Positions 26,448-36,172 are shown, numbered from the stretch's first letter. The stretch: DNA of 64,000 nt from CAWJPW01 sp963844845 (GCA_963844845.1 CAWJPW010000009.1:1-64000); one strand, 5' to 3'. The notes: a model not told the origin generated them from the sequence alone. A program made the numbers and translations.

Positions 26448-29400
26448 ATGTACCGAAGGTTCACCGGACTGCCGGGCGTGCTGGCGCTGGTGTGCGTCGC
26501 CGCCGTCGTCGCCGTTGCGGCGCCCGCCCCCGCCGCCCCGACGCATCCCGCTCAGCTCATGCGGTTTCCCAACATCCACGGTGACACCGTCGTCTTCGTC
26601 TACGGCGAGGACCTCTGGTCGGCGCCGGTAGCCGGAGGCTTGGCACACCGCCTCACCGCCAACCCGGGTGAGGAGCGCTACCCGCACTTCTCCCCCGACG
26701 GCACGCTCATTGCCTTCACCGCGGAGTACGACGGCAACCCCGACGTCTACGTCATGAACGCCGACGGCAGCGACGTCCGACGGGTCACCTACCATCCGGC
26801 GTTCGACGAGGTCGTGGGCTGGCAGGCTTCCACCGGCAAGATCCTCTTCCGCTCGAGCCGGACGAGCTTCCAGCGCTTCGACCGGCTCTTCGTCATCGCG
26901 CCCGACGGCAGCGGGCTCGAGCAGCTTCCCCTGGCCGAGGCAGCCCACGGCAGCTTCTCGCCGGACGGCACCAAGATCGTCTACAACCGAATCGCCCGCG
27001 AGCACCGCACCTGGAAGCGGTACTTCGGCGGCCTCGCGCAGGACCTCTGGATCTACGACTTCAACACCCGCGAGGACCGCAAGATCACGGACTTCCCCGG
27101 CACCGACCGCCTGCCCCAGTGGATCGGCGACACGATCTACTTCGACTCGGACCGTGACGGGCGCCTCAACATCTGGGCCTACGACGTGGTCAGCGGCGAC
27201 GTCACCCAGCGGACCCACCACGAGGACTTCGACGTCCACTGGCCGTCCGCCGACGGTGCCCTCATCGCCTACGAGGTGGCCGGCGACCTGTGGGTCCTCG
27301 ACACGACCACCGGCGTCGAGCGCAAGCTCGCCATCACGGTCGGCCCCGACGCCCCGGAGGTCCGGCCCTACCTCAAGAACGTCAAGGGCTTCATTACCTC
27401 GGTAGACGTCTCGCCCTCGGGCGCCCGCGCCGCCGTCGTGGCGCGGGGCGACGTGTTCACCGTGCCGCGGGAGCACGGCGCCACCCGTAACCTCACCAGC
27501 TCGTCGGGCGCCCGGGATCGCGGCGCCGTGTGGTCGCCCGACGGCGCCCGCATCGCCTATGTCTCCGACGCCACCGGCGAGTATCAGATCTGGATCGCCG
27601 GCGCCAGTGGCGACAAGCCACCGGAGAAGCTCACCGACTTCCCCGACGGTTACCGCTACTCCCTGCGCTGGTCGCCGGACTCCACCAAGCTGAGCTTCTC
27701 CGATCAGACACACACCCTCTCGGTCATCGACATTGCGACCAAGAAGATCACGGCGGTAGACCGAGCCGAGTTCGAGCCCATGGACGTCTCGCTGGACGCC
27801 AAGCCCATCGCCGACGCGACCTGGTCGCCCGACGGCCGCTTCCTCGCCTACTCCAAGATGAACTCCGACCTGGTGAGCCAGCTCTGGATCGTCGACCTCC
27901 AGAGCGGCGAAAAGCACCTGGCCTCGGGGCCGCTCTTCAACGACTTCGGACCCGTGTTCACCAACGACGGCGAGCACCTGCTGTTCGTCTCCAACCGCCG
28001 CTTCGACCCCACCTTCGGCGACTTCGAGTGGGAGATGGTCTACAAGAAGGTCGCCGGGATCTACAGCCTCACCCTGCGCCGAGATGGACCACCCATGCTG
28101 CCGCTCGAGAGCGACGAAGAGGGCGGGGCGAAGGCGGCGGTGAAGGGCGAGAAGCCGGCCGAGAAGGCCGCGCCGGTTCAGGTCCGTATCGACTTCGACG
28201 GCCTCGCCGACCGCGTCCAGGCGCTGCCGGTGCCGCGCGGGAACTACCGCCAGCTCGCGGTAACCGGCGACGCCCTGTACTACCTCGACTCCGACGAGGG
28301 CGACTACAACCGCTTCGAGTTCCGTGAGCTGGGACCCCGCGACCTGTGGGCCTACCGGTTCGCCAAGCGCGAAGCGCACAGGGTGATCGAGAAGGTCGAC
28401 GGCTACGCCCTCGCCGCCGGCGGAGGGTTCGCCGCGTATCGCAAGGGCGAGACCGTGGGGATCCTCGAGCTGGGAGGCGGGGAGATCCCGGAAGCGGTCA
28501 AGGCTGCCGGCTTCGGACCCGAGCGCTACGAGCTCGACCTCGCGGACCTCGAGATGACCATCGACCCCCGCGCCGAGTGGCGGCAGGTCTACGACGAGGC
28601 CTGGCGCATGGAGCGCGACTACTACTACGACCCCGCCATGCACGGCCTCGACTGGCCGGCGGTACGGGCGAAGTACGCGAAGCTCCTGGACGGCGCTACC
28701 AGCACCGAGGACCTCACCTACGTCATCGGCGAGATGATCGGCGAGCTGGCCACCTCGCACACCTACATCTACGGCGGCTCGCCCCACCGCGAGGCCGAGA
28801 ACGTCGACGTCGGATTACTCGGCGCCGACTACACCATCGATCCCTCCGCCGACCGCTACCGCATCAGCAGGATCTACCGCGTCCCCGACTGGTCGCACGA
28901 CGTGACGCCGCCGCTGGCTGCGCCCGGCGTCGACGTGCGCGAGGGCGACTACCTCCTGCAGGTGAACGGGCGGGAGGTCCACGCCGACCGCGAGGTCTAC
29001 GCCGCCTTCCAGAACCTCGCCGGAAAGCAGGTCCTCCTCACGGTGAACTCTCGGCCCACGTTGGAGGGCGCCCGTACCGTCACGGTGGTTCCCCTGGCAA
29101 GCGAGCGCACCCTGCGCTACCTCGACTGGGTGGAGCACAACCGCCGCCTGGTGGACGAGGCATCCAACGGCGAGATCGGCTACCTCCACCTCCCCGACAC
29201 CTACCTGGGCTCGGCGGTGGAGTTCCCGAAGTACTTCTACTCGCAGACCCAGAAGAAGGGCCTCGTCGTCGACGGCCGCTTCAACGGCGGCGGCCTCGAC
29301 CCGCACATCTTCTTGCAACGGCTGGCCAAGCGGCCCATGTCGTACTGGACGCGGCGCTACTCCCACGACCAGTTCGGCCCCGCGGTGTGCACCAACGCCC

Positions 29401-29771
29401 ACCTGGTGCTGCTCACCAACCACCAGGCCGGCTCCGGCGGCGACGAGCTGCCGCTGGAGTTCCGCGAGATGGGGCTCGGCCCCATCATCGGCACCCGCAC
29501 CTGGGGCGGCCTCGTGGGCGTCTCCATGTTCGTGAGCCTGATGGACGGTCACCTGGTGACAGTGCCCGACTACCGCATCTACACCCCCGAGGGGAAGTGG
29601 GTGGTGGAGAACGAGGGTGTCACCCCGGACATCACCGTCGAGCTCGACTCGGCGCAGATGGCGGCAGGCCACGACGCCCAGCTGGAGAAGGGCCTCGCGG
29701 TGCTGACCAAGACGATCCAGGAGCACCCGCGGCCGTGGCCGCAGCACCCGCCGTTCCCGAAGGAGCAGTGA
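26448..29771 (+). CDS. Secreted tricorn-type protease (S41 family)
   Basis: A 1107-residue serine protease. GGAGG five bases upstream fixes the start at 26448, giving a signal peptide (LALVCVAAVVAVAAPAPAAP) and hence export. Domains in order are beta-propeller repeats (about 30-640; repeated SPDGTLIAFTAEYDGNPDVY-like blades), a helical core (about 690-770; WRMERDYYYDPAMHGLDW), a PDZ domain (about 830-900; VREGDYLLQVNGREV) and an S41 C-terminal core. The core has NGGGLDPHIF and the nucleophile Ser near residue 996 in HQAGSGGDELP. Archaeal tricorn degrades proteasome peptides in the cytosol; bacterial secreted versions probably digest peptides in the envelope or outside. A strong terminator follows. 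Confidence 0.92.
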   Translation: MYRRFTGLPGVLALVCVAAVVAVAAPAPAAPTHPAQLMRFPNIHGDTVVFVYGEDLWSAPVAGGLAHRLTANPGEERYPHFSPDGTLIAFTAEYDGNPDVYVMNADGSDVRRVTYHPAFDEVVGWQASTGKILFRSSRTSFQRFDRLFVIAPDGSGLEQLPLAEAAHGSFSPDGTKIVYNRIAREHRTWKRYFGGLAQDLWIYDFNTREDRKITDFPGTDRLPQWIGDTIYFDSDRDGRLNIWAYDVVSGDVTQRTHHEDFDVHWPSADGALIAYEVAGDLWVLDTTTGVERKLAITVGPDAPEVRPYLKNVKGFITSVDVSPSGARAAVVARGDVFTVPREHGATRNLTSSSGARDRGAVWSPDGARIAYVSDATGEYQIWIAGASGDKPPEKLTDFPDGYRYSLRWSPDSTKLSFSDQTHTLSVIDIATKKITAVDRAEFEPMDVSLDAKPIADATWSPDGRFLAYSKMNSDLVSQLWIVDLQSGEKHLASGPLFNDFGPVFTNDGEHLLFVSNRRFDPTFGDFEWEMVYKKVAGIYSLTLRRDGPPMLPLESDEEGGAKAAVKGEKPAEKAAPVQVRIDFDGLADRVQALPVPRGNYRQLAVTGDALYYLDSDEGDYNRFEFRELGPRDLWAYRFAKREAHRVIEKVDGYALAAGGGFAAYRKGETVGILELGGGEIPEAVKAAGFGPERYELDLADLEMTIDPRAEWRQVYDEAWRMERDYYYDPAMHGLDWPAVRAKYAKLLDGATSTEDLTYVIGEMIGELATSHTYIYGGSPHREAENVDVGLLGADYTIDPSADRYRISRIYRVPDWSHDVTPPLAAPGVDVREGDYLLQVNGREVHADREVYAAFQNLAGKQVLLTVNSRPTLEGARTVTVVPLASERTLRYLDWVEHNRRLVDEASNGEIGYLHLPDTYLGSAVEFPKYFYSQTQKKGLVVDGRFNGGGLDPHIFLQRLAKRPMSYWTRRYSHDQFGPAVCTNAHLVLLTNHQAGSGGDELPLEFREMGLGPIIGTRTWGGLVGVSMFVSLMDGHLVTVPDYRIYTPEGKWVVENEGVTPDITVELDSAQMAAGHDAQLEKGLAVLTKTIQEHPRPWPQHPPFPKEQ

Positions 29772-29799
29772 GCTCCACCACCGCATCGGTCTGACACCA

Positions 29800-29830
29800 C
29801 CGCCCCCCGGCGCCGCGCCGGGGGGCGGTT
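29800..29830 (+). terminator. Intrinsic terminator after the tricorn protease gene
   Basis: A perfect 14 bp stem (ACCGCCCCCCGGCG against CGCCGGGGGGCGGT) with a 3 base loop is followed by TTCTC. It starts 28 bases after the protease stop codon. The T run is short, but the stem is exceptionally stable. Confidence 0.8.
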
Positions 29831-29934
29831 TCTCGTGGTCCGTGACCGGGGCGGGGACCGGGACCGCGTCAGGGGCCGGGGCCGTTGACCGCGCCCGCGA
29901 CCGGGGCGGCGGCCGAGACGGTCGCGGAGTAGGT

Positions 29935-30197
29935 GTCCTCCGGCGGGCGTGCCGTCCTTGACGTCTTCCCTGGAGCGCGCTCTCCCTTGCGGCGCGTTGG
30001 CGGGAAACGTCAAGGGGGGCTCCCACGGCCCTTGGCGCACGGAGCAGTGCCCCCGAACGACCAGGCAGGCGACTCGGCGCAGGGCGCGAAGGGGGCCGCG
30101 TAGCCGTCAGGCGGCTTCTGCCGTCGCCCCCTTCGCGAACGCGCCGACGGGCGGCGGCAAAGCCGACGCCCGGGAGCCGGTGTCGGGAGCATCAGGG
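29935..30197 (-). repeat. Dispersed hairpin repeat, copy D (reverse orientation)
   Basis: Read on the minus strand it begins CCTGATGCTCCCGACACC and GGCTCCCGGGCG, contains GCCGAGTCGCCTGCCTGGTC, CACTGCTCCG and GCCAAGGGCCGTGGGAGCC, then the hairpin, then GGACGGCACGCCCGCCGGAG. The stem is CTTGACGT (29957-29964) against ACGTCAAG (30007-30014), extended by TTCCC/GGGAA past one bulged base. It carries an extra perfect 12 bp hairpin (30085-30096 with 30126-30137) that the other copies lack. Short GC-rich hexamer runs flank it on both sides (29844-29920 and 30196-30232). Confidence 0.78.
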
Positions 30198-30237
30198 ACC
30201 GGGTCCGGATCCGGGGCCGCGGCAGCCGCGTCTGCCC

Positions 30238-30360
30238 AGCGCCGGGCTCTGGCTCTTCGCCTACCGCGACGCCCGCTTCACCGCCCGCATCGAGCGCTGC
30301 CCGTGCCTGGTCGACGTGGACCTGGTGAGCGCGCGGCCACCCGGGGCCGAGGGCGGCTGA
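30238..30360 (+). pseudogene. Possible 3' remnant of a protein gene
   Basis: An open frame of 40 codons ends at TGA 30358-30360. Its translation contains GLWLFAYRDARFTARIERCP and then CLVDVDLVSARPPGAEGG, with normal GC-ending codons and a balanced composition unlike the low-complexity translations around it. No start codon or ribosome-binding site is present, and the 5' side is repeat D. It may be the tail of a gene cut by the repeat. Not recognised. Confidence 0.3.
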
Positions 30361-30468
30361 CGCGCGGCCGCCGGGACGAGAGGCCGTCCGGGACGTATAC
30401 TCCTCCACAGACCCTGCAACCAAATGGCCGCGCCCTCGGAGGAGGTCGGCCCCAGATCGGAGGTAGCC

Positions 30469-31314
30469 ATGCGCGTGCGTCCTCGGTTCGGCGTGTCGTG
30501 TCTCGTCATTCTGCTCGGTCTGGCTCTCGCCGGCTCGGCCGTGGCCGGCGAGGAGCCCTCGGTCAAGGGCACCTTCACCGCCAACGACAAGGACGTGAGC
30601 CTCCCCTACGTCTACGTCTATCAGCTGGAGAAGGGCTTCTACAACGACAGCGACCCCACGTGGAAGCTGCTCTTCGTGGAGCACCCAATCGCCGAGCGCG
30701 ACGTGGACGAGCACGTGTGGGACTCCGCCTACCTGGAGCTCGGGATCACGAAGACCGCCGAGTTCGGCGGCGAGCCCAAGCTGCAGGTCTACTCCCAGAG
30801 CATCCGCTTCTCGGCGGACTCCGCCGGCAACGTCTCCGGTGGCACGTACCCGGAGCTGGCGTTGGAAAGCTCCGGCCCCGAGCGCTTCGCCGGCCGCGTC
30901 TACCTGAAGGAGCCGCAGACCATCTTCGACGACACCTTTATGTACGACCTCACCTTCAGCGCTCCCCTGTCCGACCCCGACGCGCCGATCGGCGAGGCTC
31001 TCGCCGAGGGTGGCGGGGAGCCCGGCAATGCGTACCTCGCGTGGGTCGCCGCAGTGCACTCCGGCGACCTCGCACGACTCAAAGAGCTCGTGCCGCCCGA
31101 GAGGGCGGCCCAGATGGATGACGAGGAGGTGAAGGCGAGCCTCGAGTTCATCCAGGCGATGACGCCCACCGAGGTCACAGTGCTCGGCGGTTCGTCGGAC
31201 GGCGACACCGCCATCCTGAAGGTGACAGGCGTGATGGACGGCGAGGCCGTCAAGGGCGAGGTGACCATGCAGAAGATGGGAGACCGCTGGATCGCCGCCG
31301 GCTCGTCCTGGTAG
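30469..31314 (+). CDS. Secreted protein of unknown function with NTF2-like C-terminus
   Basis: A 281-residue exported protein. GGAGGTAGCC precedes ATG 30469, giving a signal peptide (FGVSCLVILLGLALAGSAVA). Residues 25-170 form a beta-rich domain (VKGTFTANDKDVSLPYVYVY, then RVYLKEPQTIFDDTFMYDL). Residues 185-281 (AYLAWVAAVHSGDLARLKEL, ending MGDRWIAAGSSW) resemble the lumazine-binding/NTF2-like fold of DUF4878-type proteins. Role unknown. It is preceded by the repeat-D region and followed by the helicase gene. Confidence 0.7.
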   Translation: MRVRPRFGVSCLVILLGLALAGSAVAGEEPSVKGTFTANDKDVSLPYVYVYQLEKGFYNDSDPTWKLLFVEHPIAERDVDEHVWDSAYLELGITKTAEFGGEPKLQVYSQSIRFSADSAGNVSGGTYPELALESSGPERFAGRVYLKEPQTIFDDTFMYDLTFSAPLSDPDAPIGEALAEGGGEPGNAYLAWVAAVHSGDLARLKELVPPERAAQMDDEEVKASLEFIQAMTPTEVTVLGGSSDGDTAILKVTGVMDGEAVKGEVTMQKMGDRWIAAGSSW

Positions 31315-31412
31315 GCGCGATCACGCGCGCTGCGCGCCGCCGAGAAGGCGCTCGGCACCCCCGGCCGTCTGCTTGACCGGTGGTGCCGCCACATCTACCG
31401 TAATAAACCACG

Positions 31413-34400
31413 GTGGCCGGTGACCCGCTCTCCCTGTTCCATCCCCTCATCGCACGGTGGTTTGCCGAGCGATACGGCGCCCCCACAGCGGTCCAGGCGG
31501 CGGCGTGGCCGCGCATCGCGCGGGGCGAGCACGTCCTGCTCACAGCCCCCACCGGCTCGGGCAAGACCCTGGCTGCCTTCCTCTGGGCGGTGAACCGCCT
31601 GGTCACCGGCGCATGGGAGCCCGGGCGCGTGCGGGTGCTCTACGTGTCGCCGCTCAAGGCCCTGGGTACCGACGTCCGCCGCAACCTCGAGGAGCCCCTG
31701 GCCGAGCTGAGGGGCGTGTTCGCTGCGGGCGGCGAGGTCATGCCGGCAATCCGCGCCCTCACCCGCTCCGGCGACACCCCTCAGAAGGAACGCCGGCGCA
31801 TGCTCCAAAGCCCTCCCGAGATCCTCATCACAACTCCGGAGAGCCTCAACATCCTCCTCACCTCGGTGCGCGGACGGCAGCTCCTGGGCGGTGTCGCCAC
31901 CGTGATTCTCGACGAGGTTCACGCGGTGGTGGGCGGCAAGCGCGGCGTCCACCTGATCACCGCGGTGGAGCGGCTGGTGCCTCTGGCCGGCGAGTTTCAG
32001 CGCATCGCCCTGTCGGCCACGGTGCGGCCACTGGAGCGGGTGGCGCGCTGGGTCGGGGGCTTTGAGCGCGTCGGCACGGGGCCCGATTCGTTGCAGCCGC
32101 GGCCGGTGGCCTTGGCCGCGCCGTCGGCCACCAAGCACTACGAGCTTTCCGTCGCCTATCCGGCGGGCTCCGGCGGGACCACGGCTGCCAGCGAGGAGGA
32201 GGCGGTATGGGCGCCGCTGACCCGCGACCTGCGGGAACGCATCCGCGCCAACCGCTCCACCCTGGTCTTCGCCAACAGCCGCCGCACCGTGGAGAAGCTC
32301 ACCCGCATGCTCAACGAGGCGGCTGACGGCGAGCTCGCCTACTCCCACCACGGCTCGCTCTCGCACGAGGTGCGGGCGGTGGTGGAGGAGCGCCTCAAGG
32401 CCGGCGCGCTGCCCGCCATCGTCGCCACCAGCTCGCTGGAGCTGGGTATCGACATCGGGGCCCTCGACGAGGTGGTGCTGGTGCAGACGCCGCCCAGCGT
32501 GGCCTCGGCGGTGCAGCGCCTGGGTCGAGCCGGACACGGCGTCGGCGAGACCAGTCGGGGCCGACTGGAGCCGCTCTACCCTCGCGACCTCCTCCAAGCC
32601 GCAGTGGTGGCACGGGCGGTGCTGGAGGGAGACATCGAGGAGGTCCGCCCGCTGCTGGCACCCCTCGACGTGCTCGCCCAGGTGGTGCTGTCCATGGTGG
32701 CCAACCAGGAGTGGGCGCTGGACGACCTTTACGACCAGCTGCGCACCTCGACGCCCTACCACGGCCTCCCCCGCCGCGCCTTCGACCTCGTGGTCGAGAT
32801 GCTGGCCGGCCGCTTCGCAGCCACCCGGGTGCGCGAGCTCGACCCCCTGGTGAGCCTCGACCGCGTGGCCGGCACCGTACGGGGCCGGCCCGGCGCCGAC
32901 CGCATCGTCTACCTGTCCGGCGGCACCATCCCCGACCGCGGGTACTTCCACCTGCGGCTCGAAGGAAGCCTCACCAAGATCGGCGAGCTCGACGAAGAGT
33001 TCGTTTGGGAGCGCTCGGTGGGCGACACCTTCACCCTGGGCGTACAGACCTGGCGGGTTGAGCGGATCACCCACAACGACGTCGTCGTGAGCCCGGCCCA
33101 CGCTCGCTCCGCCATGGCTCCGTTCTGGCGCGCCGACGCCCGCGATCGCTCGTTCCACCTCTCGGACCGGGTGGGTCGCTTGCTGGAGGCGCTGGAGCCG
33201 CGCCTCGGAGAGCCGGGGCTGAAGGAGGAGCTCGCACGGACCCACCGCCTCGAGCCCGCCGCCGCCGACGCCCTGGTCGAGCTGCTCGCCGACCAGCGCA
33301 CCGCCTGTGCGGGCCTGCTCCCCCATCGCCACAGGGTCGTCATCGAGCACCTGGACGACCCCACCAGCCGGGGCGACCTGCGCCAGGCCGTGGTCCACAC
33401 GTTCTGGGGAGGCCGGGTGAACCGCGCGTTCGGCTTCGCCCTGGCGGCAGCCTGGGAGGAGCGCCACGGCAGCCCGCTGGCCGTGGAGCACGACGACGAC
33501 TGCCTCCTCGTCACCAGCCCCGCCGGCGCTCCCCTGGACCAGCTCGTCGACCTGGTGAGCAGCACCCGGAGCGAGGAGCTCGTCCGCCGCGGTCTCGGCC
33601 GCACCGGGTTCTTCGGCGCACGGTTTCGCGAGGCCGCCGGCGTTGCCCTGCTCCTGCGGCGCGAGAGCTTCCGCCGCCGCACGCCGCTGTGGTTCAACCG
33701 CCAGCGCTCCAAGCAGCTGCTCCAGACGGTGAGTCGCTTCGACGATTTTCCGGTGATACTGGAGGCGTGGCGCACGTGCCTCGAGGACGAGCTCGACCTC
33801 GGCTCCCTCGCCGTCCTCCTCGACGAGGTGGCGCGGGGCGAGATCACGGTGCGGCACGTTTGCACCGAGAAGCCCTCACCCTTCGCTGCGAACGTCATGT
33901 GGCGGCAGACGAACCGCCTCATGTACGAGGACGACACTCCCGAGCCGGGAGGCGCCGCCGTGGCCCGCGAGGACCTGCTGCGCGAGCTGGTGTTCTCCTC
34001 CCGACTGCGCCCCCGGCTGTCGCCCGCTCTCGTAGAGGCCTTTCAGCGCCGTCTGCACCGGGTGGAGCCGGGTTGGACGCCGCGCGACGGGCGCGAGCTG
34101 GCCGACTGGGTGGAGGAGCGGCTGCTCATGCCCGACGACGAGTGGCACGCTCTCCTGGCGGCCATGGATCGGGACGGCCACGACGCGAACGCCGCCATGG
34201 CCGAGGCTGCGCCGCGCCTCGCCCGCGTCATTCGGCAAGACGGCCGCGGCCGCCCGTTGGTGTGCGGCGCCGCCGATCTCGCCCTCATCCTCGCCGCCGT
34301 CGCGCCAGGTGACGGCTCCGCGGAGCTGTCGTCGCCAGTGCCCGGCCAGCCCGCGCCGGCCCGACCACGGTTGGCCGCGCCCGCTGGCGAGGAGGTCCCG

Positions 34401-35864
34401 GAGCCCCTGGCAGCGCTGGTAAGCCGTTGGCTGCAGAGCTACGGCCCGGTGCCGCACACCCACCTCGCCAACGTCCTCGGCCTCGACGCCGACGCCGAAC
34501 GTGAGGTGCTGGAGACCCTGGTGGCCGAGCAGGCGGTGGTGGTCGACCAGCTGCTCGAGGACTCCGACGACCTCCAGCTGTGCGACGCCGAGAACCTCGA
34601 GCGCCTGCTGCGTCAGGCCCGAGCCGCGGCCCGCCCGCAGCTGGAGCCCCGTGGGCCTGAGCACCTGGCGGTCCTGCTGGCACACCTGCAGCACCTCGGC
34701 AGCGCTGGTGCCGGCCCCGACGACCTACGCACGTGCCTCGAGACCCTGTTTGCCTACCCCGCGCCCGCGCGCCTCTGGGAGAAGGACATCCTCCCCGCCC
34801 GTCTCGATCCCTACTACCCGGACTGGATTGACGCCCTGCTGGGCGAGAGCGAGCTGGAGTGGGTGGGGTGCGGCAAGGAGCGGCTCGCCTTCGCCCTCTC
34901 AGGCGACCTCGACCTCGTGCGCGACGACGTGGCGACGGCAACCCGCTCCGCCGCAGTGGACGAAGTCCTGCCGCCGGTACCGGGCCGCTTCGAGCTCACC
35001 GACCTCGCCGCCCACAGCGGCCTCGGCTCCGCCGAGCTGTCGCGCCGGCTGTGGCGCCTGGCCTGGCGCGGCATGGTGGCCACCGACAGCTTCGCACCGG
35101 TCCGCCGCGGCCTCGCGACCCGCTTCGCGCCGGTGGAGGTCACTCCGACTCGTCCCGGCCGCTCCGCCCACCGCATGCGCTTCGCCCGCTGGCAGGCGTC
35201 ACGGCCGTTCGTCGGCACGTGGCACCGGCTGCCGGCCTCACCACCGCCCGAGGACGCCGTCGCCGCCGAGGAGCTGGCCAAGGAACGCGCGCGCCTCCTC
35301 CTCGAGCGCTACGGAGTGCTCTTTCGCGAGCTCTCAGAGCGCGAGCTCCCGGCTCTCTCGTGGCCGCGGATCTTCCGCGCCCTGCGCCTCATGGAGCTCT
35401 CCGGAGAGATCGTCGCAGGGCACTTCTTCACCGGTGTGCGCGGCCTCCAGTTCGCCTCGCACGCTGCCGTGCGCCTGCTCCTCGACGGCCTCCCCGGGGA
35501 CCGGGTGGTGTGGATGAGCGCCGCCGACCCCGCGTCGTTGTGCGGGCTGGGCCTCGAGGGCCTCGACCTCCCCCACCGGCTGCCTTCGAACCACCTCGTC
35601 TTCCACGGTCCCCAGCTGGTGCTCGTGTCCCAGCGCCGCGGCCGGACCCTCGACGTGCACGTCCCCGCCGATCACCCTCGGCTCGAGGAGTACCTCGGCT
35701 TCCTCAAGGTCCTCCTCACCCGCCAGGTCGATCCCGAGCGCAGCCTCACGGTGGAGACCGTCAACAACGAGCCCGCTGCAGCCGGTCCCTTCGCCCCGCT
35801 CTTGCGACGCCTCTTCGACGCCTCCGCATACCGAGGCGGCCTGCGGCTGAGTCGCCGCTACTGA
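31413..35864 (+). CDS. lhr: Large Lhr-type DEAD/DEAH helicase
   Basis: A 1483-residue superfamily 2 helicase close to full-length Lhr, a 3'-5' DNA/RNA:DNA translocase linked to DNA repair. Motif I is APTGSGKT (45-52), motif Ia YVSPLKALGTDVRRNL, motif II DEVH (167-170), motif III SAT (201-203), motif IV LVFANSRRTVEKLT, motif V ATSSLELGIDIG and motif VI VQRLGRAGHG. The remainder holds the winged-helix and Lhr C-terminal domains. Translation starts at GTG 31413 because upstream codons are not conserved in type. The usual partner phosphoesterase of Lhr-like operons is not adjacent. The long frame is intact, so sequence quality here is good. Confidence 0.93.
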   Translation: MAGDPLSLFHPLIARWFAERYGAPTAVQAAAWPRIARGEHVLLTAPTGSGKTLAAFLWAVNRLVTGAWEPGRVRVLYVSPLKALGTDVRRNLEEPLAELRGVFAAGGEVMPAIRALTRSGDTPQKERRRMLQSPPEILITTPESLNILLTSVRGRQLLGGVATVILDEVHAVVGGKRGVHLITAVERLVPLAGEFQRIALSATVRPLERVARWVGGFERVGTGPDSLQPRPVALAAPSATKHYELSVAYPAGSGGTTAASEEEAVWAPLTRDLRERIRANRSTLVFANSRRTVEKLTRMLNEAADGELAYSHHGSLSHEVRAVVEERLKAGALPAIVATSSLELGIDIGALDEVVLVQTPPSVASAVQRLGRAGHGVGETSRGRLEPLYPRDLLQAAVVARAVLEGDIEEVRPLLAPLDVLAQVVLSMVANQEWALDDLYDQLRTSTPYHGLPRRAFDLVVEMLAGRFAATRVRELDPLVSLDRVAGTVRGRPGADRIVYLSGGTIPDRGYFHLRLEGSLTKIGELDEEFVWERSVGDTFTLGVQTWRVERITHNDVVVSPAHARSAMAPFWRADARDRSFHLSDRVGRLLEALEPRLGEPGLKEELARTHRLEPAAADALVELLADQRTACAGLLPHRHRVVIEHLDDPTSRGDLRQAVVHTFWGGRVNRAFGFALAAAWEERHGSPLAVEHDDDCLLVTSPAGAPLDQLVDLVSSTRSEELVRRGLGRTGFFGARFREAAGVALLLRRESFRRRTPLWFNRQRSKQLLQTVSRFDDFPVILEAWRTCLEDELDLGSLAVLLDEVARGEITVRHVCTEKPSPFAANVMWRQTNRLMYEDDTPEPGGAAVAREDLLRELVFSSRLRPRLSPALVEAFQRRLHRVEPGWTPRDGRELADWVEERLLMPDDEWHALLAAMDRDGHDANAAMAEAAPRLARVIRQDGRGRPLVCGAADLALILAAVAPGDGSAELSSPVPGQPAPARPRLAAPAGEEVPEPLAALVSRWLQSYGPVPHTHLANVLGLDADAEREVLETLVAEQAVVVDQLLEDSDDLQLCDAENLERLLRQARAAARPQLEPRGPEHLAVLLAHLQHLGSAGAGPDDLRTCLETLFAYPAPARLWEKDILPARLDPYYPDWIDALLGESELEWVGCGKERLAFALSGDLDLVRDDVATATRSAAVDEVLPPVPGRFELTDLAAHSGLGSAELSRRLWRLAWRGMVATDSFAPVRRGLATRFAPVEVTPTRPGRSAHRMRFARWQASRPFVGTWHRLPASPPPEDAVAAEELAKERARLLLERYGVLFRELSERELPALSWPRIFRALRLMELSGEIVAGHFFTGVRGLQFASHAAVRLLLDGLPGDRVVWMSAADPASLCGLGLEGLDLPHRLPSNHLVFHGPQLVLVSQRRGRTLDVHVPADHPRLEEYLGFLKVLLTRQVDPERSLTVETVNNEPAAAGPFAPLLRRLFDASAYRGGLRLSRRY

Positions 35865-35937
35865 GGCTCCCGCCCACCCGACCGGCAGAAAGCGAAGGGC
35901 AACGTATGAAAGGCCCCCCTCCCTGACCTCGCAGCCA

Positions 35938-36172
35938 CACGAAGGCCCCGGCCCCGGCCATCGGCCCCGGCCATCGGCCCCTGCCCCGGCCCCGGCCCCG
36001 GCCATCGGCCCCGGCCATCGGCCCCGGCCCCGGCCCCGGCCCCGGCCATCGGCCCCGGCCATCGGCCCCGGCCCCGGCCCCGGCCATCGGCCCCGGTCCC
36101 GGCCATCGGCCCCGGTGCCGGCCATCGGCCCCGGACGCAGCCATCGGCCCCGGACGCAGCCCCGGCCACCGA
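35938..36172. repeat. GC-rich tandem array of GGCCCC and GGCCATC units
   Basis: Six-base GGCCCC units alternate with 7-base GGCCATC units, giving a frequent 13-base period, and drift to GGCCCCGGACGCAG near the 3' side. It occupies the spacer between the helicase and methyltransferase genes. Long open frames on the minus strand through it (up to about 300 codons) are compositional. It differs in unit sequence from the 10.9-12.0 kb arrays, and no hairpin repeat is next to it. Confidence 0.85.
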
